NCBI RefSeq assembly: GCF_954871325.1
Contig: NC_088775.1
Coordinates: 46,415,561-46,479,560, forward strand
Length of the DNA: 64,000 nt
Origin: Gordionus sp. m RMFG-2023
Taxonomy: Eukaryota > Nematomorpha > Gordioida > Chordodea > Parachordodidae
Direction of reading: 5' to 3'
In this document: piece after piece, positions 36,866-47,049 of the stretch
Position numbering within the stretch: the first letter of the stretch is position 1
Layout of the letters: each line of letters opens with the position of its first letter
The notes under the pieces: model-generated
Told to the model about the DNA's origin: nothing
The model's database searches: none
The model's input: the letters and a program-made list of their open reading frames with translations, nothing else
Program-made: the position numbers and the translations under genes

Positions 36866-39800
36866 TATATCAGAAAACTGGGAGGGGGGTATTAAAAAAA
36901 TGTCTTGAATTATTCTGGATATTATTTTTGATTATCAGAAATTTATTAGAAATAGATTAACTAAAATAACTAAAACATAAGTATAAATTAATTAGAGTTA
37001 TAAAATATTAAATGTAAATGTATATAACAAGCGTATGAATTACTATGGGGGAAGCATAGAGGCTCGAGGACTCTGAAAAATTTGAAGAGCCATATCAAAT
37101 TTAAAAAGATACTTTAAATGGTTTCTGAAAATATTTTGTAAAACAAGGTAATTTTTAAAATATTTCTTAAAAAAAGGTAATTTCTAAAAAAATATCCGTT
37201 TTTTTTAAAGTTGAGCCCTTGACATTGTAAAGGTTCACGACACCATTTATCCAGTGACTTCTATTATGGGAGGTGGGGGAGTGGAATTTGGGGGAGGTAA
37301 GTAGGTATGAAAACGCTATAGACATTTGAATAAAATTGGAGGGGATAATGTTGTATTTTCTTTTTTTGCTAAATTTGTTTCTCATTTTGCTAATTATGGT
37401 TTGATTGCCTTGGGAGAAGGGGAAGGTTAAGGTTTGACAGAAATATTTTATGGTAAGATAAGATAAAAGCTAATGATTGAATCTTCATACAATAGTAATC
37501 ATCCCTTTAATTGAACCGATGTAGTTAGAAGGTCGATTATTTTTTAAATCCCAACATGACCTATCATTTCTTGTTTTAACTGTAATGAGGAAAAAAAGCT
37601 TGCGAAATAATTGTGGATCAAGAAAATTTTGGAAAAAACCAGAGGGTATTTAATTAAATTTTTTGGGAAGGGGGGGGGGCAGTTGTAATTGTTATTAGCT
37701 TATGGAGGTATAGAAGGATGCAATGAACCCGGGATTATAGCGTGATTGGCTTTATTTTCTAGAGTATTAAACTCTAAGGGTTAAATTTTTTACTAAAACT
37801 ATATAATTATATAATGCAAATGCGGCTATAATTTTTATTTCTATCGGACAGCTTGAAATATTTTTATAATGCATTATATGATTCGTACCTGCAAAAGTAA
37901 CTTTTTAAACCTTTACTATTTTTCAAAAATAAAGATTAATATACATTTTTACCACCCATAAATCATATTATTTATAAAAGAAAAAATCTTATTTTATAGA
38001 TATCAATTTACCCGAACATGATATTATGAATATTTCAAAATCTGATCTTAATCAAAGTAGTGACAGTGGCTATTTTTATGAGTCTAGGTTTTGCCATTTT
38101 TTTTAAATATGGTTTGAAATTACAAACCCAAAACATTTCTCAAAAAGAATTGATGATGATATTTCCCCAAAATAAATCATTAATCAATATTATGAGCATT
38201 ACAAACCTTAGTTATACCACAGTTAAGAGATATAACCAGTGTCTACATGAGCGGGAGGGGTAGGAACATTTTGCATCCTATTTTTTTGAGGGGGTAAGCT
38301 GCTCTAATGGGGGTAGGATAAATTTTTTTGGGGGGTTATCTATTAAATTTTGAGATGAAATAGGACAAAATTTATTGCTGTAAAAATTAATACTTTTATT
38401 ATTGTATTATAATGCAATTTATCGACCAAATCTATATATTGCAAACAATCATACACATTGTTTTCCAAATAAACTATCCTTTTTTTTTAGATATTTTAGC
38501 AAGCTCATAATGCCATAATAATTAATTCATTGTAAAAATGGAGGTTTTAATTGAATTTATTATCTAAAAAATAAATTCTTTATATTCACAAAATATCGAT
38601 AGTTGGTAGTAGAGATAGATTAATTTAAGTTAACCTTTATAAATTCTTTGAAAAGAGTATCAATAAATAAATAGGTAAAAATAATGATAATTTTTAGGGG
38701 GGTAGGCAAAGGTTTTTGAAGGGGGTTTGCATCCAGGGAAAATCCTGTCATGTAGACGCTGGATATAACCCAAGATTAAAAGAAAAGAAAATTTTATTTT
38801 ATCCAATACAAGACATTTTAATATTGAACAAGAGACAATACTTTCAAAGTATTTTATCAAAGCAGAAAATATGTATAATGGGCTTTGCTCTAAAAAAGTA
38901 TATTTATCAATAAATGTTAATTGTTCATATATTTTAATAAAGGCCAGAAAATTAGCTTATCTACTTTCATGTAAATATAATATAAAAATATCACAATCTT
39001 GAGAAAATAACAAATCTGCTGGTGAAGAATAATTTGCATTATTTCTTAAAAGAAATCCCTCTATATCACTGAGGAGCCCTGAAGAAACCAGCCTTGCAAG
39101 GGCTACTAATTTTAATAAGGATAATGAAGAAAAATTTTTTGATAATTGTTATGTGGGTCGTTTTTTTTGTTAAATTGTGAATTCATTCATTTTTGATGAT
39201 GAATATATTTTTTGATTATTTTGCGCAATACACTTTTTAATATATTTATTTTTATTTATAAAAGAAATAAAAAGGATTAATTATAAAAATTGTTTATGTT
39301 ATATGTTTATATATTAATTATTATTAATCAATTTATATTTATTTTGTAGTAGATATAAAAAGAGAAACGAAATAAAATTGTTGTTTTCCCAAAATTATTT
39401 TGTCTTCAATATTTCCGATTATTATTATTCTTCCAAATTTATCTTCTTGTGAAATTTTTAAAATTGTTTTTTCTGTCTACATGTGTGCCAATAGTAAAAT
39501 AAAGAATAAAGGAAAATAAAAATAAAGATAAAATATAATTATAAATAAATTTTCTTTCGTAGAAAAAGTACCAAAGGGAAATTTAGAAAATATAAACCGA
39601 AGAAAAACCACCGATTACCCTTCAAAATAAATTACTCTCCTTTTAAAATTTAATAATAAACTTAAAATATTTTGAATGCTATAAGACTAACTGCAAATGG
39701 ATCTTTAATATGGATGAAATAGGTAAGGCAAATAAGAAATGAATATTTATTAAAATGTCAGAATTCGGAATAAAATTAATGAATTAATATACAAATATAA

Positions 39801-39965
39801 TCTCTATAATATTAAAACCCCGTTTTTAATCTAAGATTCATTAATATTTTGCTAAATAGAATAGTAATATATCACTCAGTATTGTGATTATAATCTTGGC
39901 ATTTATCATATGTTCTTCATATAAAATTCTAATTTAATTTTAATGAAAATAATATTAGTATGCTA
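36866..39965. other. AT-rich non-coding DNA with poly-G patches
   Basis: No gene recognised. Poly-G runs at 36890 and 37670-37679; G-rich stretch 38249-38338. A 67-codon ORF at 38060-38263 looks helix-turn-helix-like at its end (SYTTVKRYNQCL) but stands alone. Confidence 0.3.
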
Positions 39966-41738
39966 CAATGAAACGAGTATTAATAATAAACTTACAATAA
40001 AAGGGGGTAAACATACTAAGATTTTATTTTAATTTAATACATATTGAAATTAAATCTAGCAAATGATTAACAAGATTAATCGTTGAAAAGAAATGTGTTG
40101 GAAATTTCTTAAAATAAAAAAAATGTGTTATAGTAATATTTTTTAATTTTTTTAAAATTAATAATAAAAAAGTTTAATATGGAATCTTTATTATCCAATA
40201 GTAATACTAATTTTTTTCAATTTAAATGAAAACTCCCAATCTTCGTCGAGAATTCAAAGACCAAAAAGAATACACAAATATTGGAATAAAGTAAAATAGA
40301 TATAGTTATTAAAATGTTATCAATGCCTGAAAAAGCAAATGAAAATTAAAGACATCGCTAAATAGTCGAAATATCTACAGCGTCAGTCCTTAAATTTAGA
40401 CAGAATACATTCCCAGATATAAATGGAGATCCTTAAAAGAATACAGTATTCAAAAAAGAGGAAGTAAAAAAAAAGATTCTTCCATAATTGAAATATACTT
40501 CATTAGCTTATTAATGGGAAATAACACTCTTACTATCCAGGAGATAATAGAAAATTGACCCCTGATAGTCCAAAAACAAAAACAACAATTAGTAAATATA
40601 TCAAAAATATAGGTTGATCGAGAAAAAGAGCTGAGAAGAAGCCTGATAGAAGAAATACTGGGGCAATTAATATTCGTCAAATCTATTGTATAAATATCCC
40701 AAGAGAAAAATTATATTTCTTAGATGAAACTGGAATAAACTTGCATGTTGTGCCAATCTACGCCTGGCCGCCATACAATTTCCGTCGAATAAAAAATCCC
40801 ATCCTCTAAGGAATATAAGCACACTTTGTATAATTGGAATTGAAGGGGTAATCCATTATAAAATAATCGAAGGAGCTTATAATGGGTTATTATTCCGTGA
40901 TTTTATGACAAAGCTTATCAATGTCTTCACCAGATGCAATGGATAATGCATCTATCCATAGAAGCCATCTTATCGATGCTTATAAAAATAGGATTAAATA
41001 CATACCACCATATTCACCTCAGCTAAATCCCATAGAAAATTTTTTTAGAGTCTTGACAATACCCACCCTAATTCAAGAGATGAAATTATTGGGAATATTT
41101 TTCAGCTCTTACACGGATTTATACCTTATGATTTTACTAACTTTAACAATGACATGCAAAGCTATTTGGAGTTGGGTTATCGCGGGCAACTGATTAATTT
41201 GGTAATCCTTATAATTGATTTTTATTAATAATTATAATAATTCTTTTAATTTCTGAAAAGGTACCATCATCAAATTTAATTATAATTTAATGTATTAATT
41301 ATTTTATCGAAGTTATTATAAAAATTTATAGTATTATTATACTTTTATCGAAATAAATGTTTACAAAATTACAAAATAGATTATATTTAAGAAATTCTAA
41401 AATATTTTCGAAAAATTTTTCTTTTTAATATTGAATTAGCATTATTCTCTTATATAAGGTAATTCTAATGAAAAATTTTTCTTACAAAAAATGATTTAGA
41501 ATAGATGAAATTTAATCAAAATTACTTGAGCATTCTCAAAGAAGATCTAAAAAAAATTTTCATTTTTCATCACAAATTAGATATTTACAACTTAATTTCA
41601 TTTTATTATTTTAAAACGATTAATCTTGTTAATTAGTTTCTTGTCCATATTTAATTTCAATATGTATTAAATTAAAATAAAATCTTATTATGTTTACCCC
41701 CTTTTATTGTAAATTTATTATTAACACTCGTTTCACTG
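39966..41738 (+). mobile_element. Tc1/mariner (IS630)-type DNA transposon with about 120-bp TIRs
   Basis: Flanked by TA on each side (39964-39965 and 41739-41740), the superfamily's target duplication. The left TIR 39966-40084 and the inverted right TIR (about 41613-41738) both begin CA(A/G)TGAAACGAGT and stay very similar for about 90 bp, then less so. The interior holds a broken transposase on the plus strand. Length 1,773 bp is typical of Tc1-like elements. Confidence 0.9.
40470..41195 (+). pseudogene. Tc1/mariner-type (DDE) transposase pseudogene
   Basis: Degraded N-terminal helix-turn-helix region near 40.47-40.68 kb, then LYFLDETGINLH (first catalytic Asp), then an open piece at 40921-41193 with MDNASIHRSHLID (second Asp) and YIPPYSPQLNPIENFF (Glu of DD34-36E). 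Frame changes and stops lie between these, so no active enzyme. Confidence 0.85.
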
Positions 41739-41814
41739 TATTATTATAAGAAATTATTATTATGGGTTTGGGTTTAACAACTGTTCAGAAGTCTGCTAAA
41801 TTTAACCCATGAAA

Positions 41815-42620
41815 GTCTAAAAACAAGTTGGAGCTATCATATCAGGTGAGAGGGGAGCCCTTATGACTCAATTGCAGTCAATGCGCTGGGCAACTAGATA
41901 CTATCATTGTTTGTATATTCTAGGGAAAAATATCATGATCACTTTTTAAGAGATGGGTTACTTGGGGCTATTAGTATATCAAATGGTTCAGGCTGGATGT
42001 AAGAGGATGACTTTTAACTTTTCTATATTATTTTGCCAAACATGTTAAACCTATAAAAGATTGAAAGGTTCTTATTATATTAGATAATCACATTTCTCAC
42101 CAATCCATAAAAGCTATTGACTTTTGTTTGAGAAAGGGAAAATATTATTAACTCTCCCACCAAATTGTACCCATAAACTACAATCTTTGGATAAAACAGT
42201 GTTTGGCCCATCAAAGAGATGTTATAACTCTTCTCATCAGTTGACTTATGGATGAGAACTAATTATGGTAAAAATTTTACAATGTATGATATACCAGGTA
42301 TAGTCAAGTATATTTTACCTTAAACATGTGCTCCAGCTACAGTTCAAAATGGTTTTAAATCATGTGGAATTTGGCCATTTAATCCTATCATTTTAATGAT
42401 GAAAGTAGATGATTTACCTAATACTTTAGAGGAAACTAATGATAATAATAACAATATTAATTTTGAGAATAATGATAGTATTCATATGTCATTGAGAATT
42501 AGACAAAATGAGTCTGAAGTCAACCATTCTCAAATGAGCCAACAACCTCAAAAAATGTTGATCCAGAATCAATTTTTTTATGCTCAATATTTTACAAAAA
42601 GCCTTAAGCAAAAATAAGCA
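41815..42620 (+). pseudogene. pogo/Tigger-type (DDE_1) transposase remnant
   Basis: GERGALMT, SNGSGWM, ILDNHISHQS, LLTLPPNCTHKLQSLDKTVFG and GFKSCGIWPFNP occur in the order of pogo-type DDE_1 transposases. The acidic Asn-rich C-terminal end (42396-42617) is open. Frames change several times and the N-terminal CENP-B-like DNA-binding half is missing. It starts about 80 bp after the Tc1-type element. Confidence 0.8.
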
Positions 42621-42659
42621 ATATTCTTCTATTTTAACTTCTTCGCCATATAAAAAAAA

Positions 42660-43836
42660 GAGAGAGCAAATAAAAGATAAAAAATGTTATTAATAAGAAA
42701 AACAATTGCTTAGTGTGAAAAAAAGACTGGTTTCAATGTCGTAAATGTAGTTATTGGTCACATGGAAGCTGTTGCCTTTTTTATTAGCATTGTGAATAAT
42801 GTTCATTTTTTTTGTTTATAAATAATTTTATATATTACTTTTATGCTTTAAATCATTAAATATGTTCTAATAAAAAAAAATATATAACTAAAATTAATCA
42901 GAGTTTATAATAGCTCCGAACAAAGGCTCGTTCGTCCCCGGGTAGGGTTCATTCGTTCCTAAAAAAAATTCCACAAAAAATAAGATTTTGAAAAAAGTAT
43001 TAGATATGTATTTTTGAAATTTAAACCTATCATAAAACTAATAGAGCTGAACAAAATGAGATATTTTTGGTTAAAAATGATAAGGTACTTTTAATTTTAT
43101 TAAGGTTGCTTTTTAGGGTTCGCCATAACCCCGGTTTCCCCTATTACAAGTCCCAGATTTATACAATTTTCTTATGGCCGGCCCATTTGAAATTTTACTC
43201 CAATTAAGATTTTTATTTTGCATCATTTACCCACCCAGCTGGAATTTTTGAAATTTGTTCATTATATATAATTTTGGCTGTATTTTGCAATTTTTGAAAT
43301 ATAATATGAGCAGAGATGCATAAAACGCTCCATTAAAAGATTTATCTACTGATTAATTGATATAATTTATAAGCCCGATCTGGGCTTTTAATCTTTTAAG
43401 CTCTGATCCGATTTTTAAAGTCATATTAATTTTTGGCCCTGGGCCAGCAAGCTTCTAATTATTATAATAAAAATAATATATAAAAAAAACTTTAAAAACA
43501 AATTGAATTTAAGTTTAATCACTGAATCCAAAAGTTAGTTAAATGAAGTCTTTATAGTATAATAAATAAATTTAATTGCTAACATCTAATATATATAATC
43601 GCCGTAATCAAGAAATGAACATTTTCGTATAACCTTAATGTTAATTTTTTTTTTTTGGTATCAACTTTCCTTTCATCTTAATGTTAAATAAATCTAAGGA
43701 GACTATATACCTCTAATATTAAATTATTTACGTTCAATACACAAACGTTCTTTCCAGTCACCCTCATCTATATTTAATTTTGTAATATATTTTTTCTTAT
43801 ATATGAAACTATATTATGATAAAGTAATATAAATAT
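42660..43836. other. AT-rich DNA with GC-rich patches
   Basis: 42910-42960 (GGCTCGTTCGTCCCCGGGTAGGG) and 43110-43190 (GGGTTCGCC ... GGCCGGCCC) look like decayed transposon ends; no clean pair of ends found. No gene recognised. Confidence 0.3.
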
Positions 43837-44219
43837 TAGAGATCTGCAAAGTTAGGCCCGGCCCGTACCCAATTTTAATTAAATTAATCGGGTTCGGGCC
43901 TGACCGGGTCTAATATTTTTTTTAAAATTTCCGGCCGGATCTAATATTTTTTAAAAAAATCGGGTCGGGTTGAACCTTGGAAATTTTTTTAAATATATCT
44001 AAATTTATTAATTTTATTTATTTATTGAAACCAAACGACATATAACATATGTCTTTTTTTTTGAGTAATTATAAAAATTAATTTCATTTAAATAAATTCG
44101 GGCCGGGCCAGGTCGGTAAATTTTTTTAAAAAAAAATTTCTGGTTCGGGCCGGCAAAACTTTTTAAAAAAATTTTGGGCCGGGCCGGGCTTGAAAAATTA
44201 GGCCCGATGCAGATCACTA
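43837..44219. mobile_element. GC-array hAT MITE (383 bp) with perfect 8-bp target duplication
   Basis: Ends TAGAGATCTGCA and, inverted, TAGTGATCTGCA. Flanks 43829-43836 and 44220-44227 both ATAAATAT. The subterminal repeats are TTCGGGCC/GGGCCGGGCC words. A perfect duplication points to a fairly recent insertion. Confidence 0.93.
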
Positions 44220-44227
44220 ATAAATAT

Positions 44228-45558
44228 ATCAATATTTATCTTTTTTATTGGAATCTCCAGGCTTGGGAAAACAATTTCAAAATTATTATCGGTTGGCCAG
44301 GTGTGAGAAAATTTTTTGGGTCGGGCTGGGCTTGGAAATTATTTTTATAATATTTTTTTTATTGGAACCTGAAAAAAATTTCTTGGGAATTTTTCAATAT
44401 TAAATAATAGGCATAGATGATCAGTAATATTTTAACAAATAATATTGATATGGGTATCAATTAAAAGCTTTAAATATATTTTTACTCAAAACATAGCATT
44501 TAAACTTAATTTTAATGGATTGGACCTGACCTGAATTTGGGAGGTATAAAAAATAAAAATTGGATATTATTTTAAAGTAACAGGTAACAACTATCATATG
44601 AGTAAGGAGAAAATTCTTATTTACCGTCATTTTTGACGGACTAAGCATTGCTGACTAATAGTTAGTTATATATTTTCCATCTTGCCCTTCAAGAAGGACG
44701 GGTCATCATACTTTTCTCCCATATTCGATGATAGATAAATCAGAAATTAAGAATATCTTATGAGGTGTGATTACAAATTTACCTCTTTTTCGCCTAAATT
44801 TTAATATTTTTATAATATATACTAATAAAGTATATTTAGTACTACACAAACTAATTACCACTCAACCCCGTCATTCTTGATGGGTTAATAACTAGTTAAT
44901 ATATAATCCATAAAACAATTACCCGTCTGCATTTATTATTGTAAGGGAAATTTTATTTGTTAGATTACATAAACTTTAGACTAAATTAGTTTTATAATCA
45001 ACTGAGTTGGAACCTATGTTCCTCTTACTGATGTTACACGGTCCGCCCATAAATATATAAAGTATATTATTTGTTTTATATAAAATAAACAATTTATGTT
45101 CTTTTCTCAATAAATTTAATTTGAATGTCACAAAAGATTTGCATAATATATTTTGTAGGAATCGAATTTTCATAAAATAGACCTTATATATTTTTTATAC
45201 AACTTGAGGGAGAAACTGGATCAAAATTATTTACAATTTATATTTATGAGCCTGCATTATACTCTTTGTAGGGAAAATATTACAATTTTAATATAAGTTG
45301 CAGTGTTAAAGACTGTAACTATCATTATAACCAATTTCTATATTTTAAAAGTTATTCAATAAGAAATTAATTCAGAAAAGATTATATAATTATGAAATGG
45401 CTTGTGTATATATATTTTTATTATTCATTTTATTAACATTAACAATAAAATTTTACATTTATATTTATAAATAAAACCATTATATGGCAGTAAACAAAAA
45501 TATTAATCAAAATTCAAAAAAATATATGTAAAATGATAGAACAGAATAAAAGGTAGCA
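44228..45558. other. AT-rich DNA downstream of the chitin synthase gene
   Basis: A partial GC-array relic at about 44255-44340 (TTGGCCAGGTGTGAG, GGGTCGGGCTGGGC). CCCTTCAAGAAGGACGGG near 44690 and CCCGTCATTCTTGATGGG near 44866 form small hairpins related to each other. No gene recognised. Confidence 0.35.
45429..45434 (-). promoter_or_regulatory. Candidate polyadenylation signal of the chitin synthase gene
   Basis: AATAAA on the minus strand about 125 bp past the stop codon. In DNA this AT-rich the hexamer is common by chance, so support is positional only. Confidence 0.3.
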
Positions 45559-47049
45559 TTATTTTTCAAAAAAATTATCTATTCTAGGCCTGTTCCCAGT
45601 GTTAATTTTACTTGAATAGATTTCTCCTTCTTTCGGGTTATTTCTATTGCTCTCATTATTTTCTCGCTCTAGGTTTTTTATTTTTGAATTTTTCTTCCCA
45701 TTATTCTTGATATAATCTATTGTTTCGACCTTCGACTTATCCTTGTGTTGATTATTAAGCTTTAGTGTTTCCTTCTTTAGTTCATCCAAAATATCGCGTC
45801 TAAAAATAGTGTCCTTTTTATCAGCTAAAACTCTGAGTGTATTCCTATCGGCCCTAAAAACACCTACTTGATAATTAAAAATTTTTGAATTCGTCAATGG
45901 TAAATTAACTATTTTATTGTGTTGATACAAATTCGTATCGAAAACATTGTGACCTCTTGCGCCTCCAGTTATTTCTTCTCGAAAATTGTGTTTAGGAACA
46001 TTAAGATCATTGTAGTCATTCATATTTTGTTGCTTTCTACGTCGACTCTTAATATCTTTAGGATGCCCTGTCAGAAATTTAACATTTCTTACAGCTTTTG
46101 ATTCATCTAAATTGTAATCTAAGGCGAAGTTTTCATTGTTATTATAATTGTATGTATCTTCTATAAATTGGGGATTGTTGATTTTTTCTGATAAGGCTAG
46201 AAATCGTTTAGCAAAGGCGGCATCTAATGTATTAGTAGTGTATTTTCGGGATGTTAATCTTCCATCAGCTCTTATACTCATATTTCTAGCCAAATTTTGA
46301 GCAACAGATCGACGACCTTTATTGAACACTTCACCATTTCTGCGGCGTTTATCGATGGCAGCAGAATTATTATACATGTTACCATTTTGTATTGGTTTAG
46401 AATTAGGTGTATTGAAAGGTATATTGTGAAATGATTCGTTGGCTCTATCGAAACCTCCATTGATATAGGAAGTAGTTGATTTGCCATTCATGGGAATTCC
46501 TTTTTGATTAACGGAGTCATTAATAGAGTGTTCTCTTTGAGCTTCATATTCAATTTCTTCATCGAGGCCCTCTAACTTTTGGAGTTCGCGAACTAAAGCT
46601 ACCGCTTGTTCAGCTGTCAGTTGTGGAGGGTAAGATGCATCACTTTTACCGTTTCTCAAACCCGATCTAAATCTGGAGAGTCCTCTTTTTTTATTCCAGC
46701 ATTTCAAAAATGATAGTTCAGTGGTCGCCAAAATTAACTGGAAAGTACTAAACCTATGGGCTAACATAGCAACAAATTGTGTTATCAATAAAAACATAAA
46801 AACAACAAGAAACACCAAAGCTATTGGTTCTAGTTTTAAATATTGCTTGTCGCTATTTTCTAAAAATTCCAATGAAAATTCCTCATAAAATGTATCCTCT
46901 ATATTATCCTTTAATATTTCTTTATCTTTTAGAAGGCGCGAAGTTTTTTTACCCCAAGGCCAGACAATGTATATTTTATCTTTTCGTAGTTGAAGGAGGA
47001 AAATAATTAAGATAAAACAGGCGTTGACCATGTAAAATCCCAGGATTAC
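45559..47049 (-). CDS. CHS: Chitin synthase exon 12 (last membrane spans and C-terminal tail)
   Basis: Residues 1739-2234 and stop. Starts at ATTAAG|GTAATC with VILGFYMVNACFILIIFLLQL, the conserved span after the exon 11 block, then LKLEPIALVFLVVFMFLLITQF and MLAHRFSTFQLILATTEL (arthropod MLxHRFGTxxHILASTEL). The tail of about 370 residues has one predicted helix (TAEQAVALVRELQKLEGLDEE) and is otherwise Asn/Lys/Arg-rich, likely disordered and cytosolic or extracellular depending on span count. Confidence 0.94.
   Translation of the reverse strand, partial: VILGFYMVNACFILIIFLLQLRKDKIYIVWPWGKKTSRLLKDKEILKDNIEDTFYEEFSLEFLENSDKQYLKLEPIALVFLVVFMFLLITQFVAMLAHRFSTFQLILATTELSFLKCWNKKRGLSRFRSGLRNGKSDASYPPQLTAEQAVALVRELQKLEGLDEEIEYEAQREHSINDSVNQKGIPMNGKSTTSYINGGFDRANESFHNIPFNTPNSKPIQNGNMYNNSAAIDKRRRNGEVFNKGRRSVAQNLARNMSIRADGRLTSRKYTTNTLDAAFAKRFLALSEKINNPQFIEDTYNYNNNENFALDYNLDESKAVRNVKFLTGHPKDIKSRRRKQQNMNDYNDLNVPKHNFREEITGGARGHNVFDTNLYQHNKIVNLPLTNSKIFNYQVGVFRADRNTLRVLADKKDTIFRRDILDELKKETLKLNNQHKDKSKVETIDYIKNNGKKNSKIKNLERENNESNRNNPKEGEIYSSKINTGNRPRIDNFFEK

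Noticed and set aside
38060-38263. 67-codon ORF with a helix-turn-helix-like ending
   Set aside because: Ends SYTTVKRYNQCL, faintly like an ISXO2/Merlin-type N-terminus, but no catalytic part, TIR or second fragment nearby.
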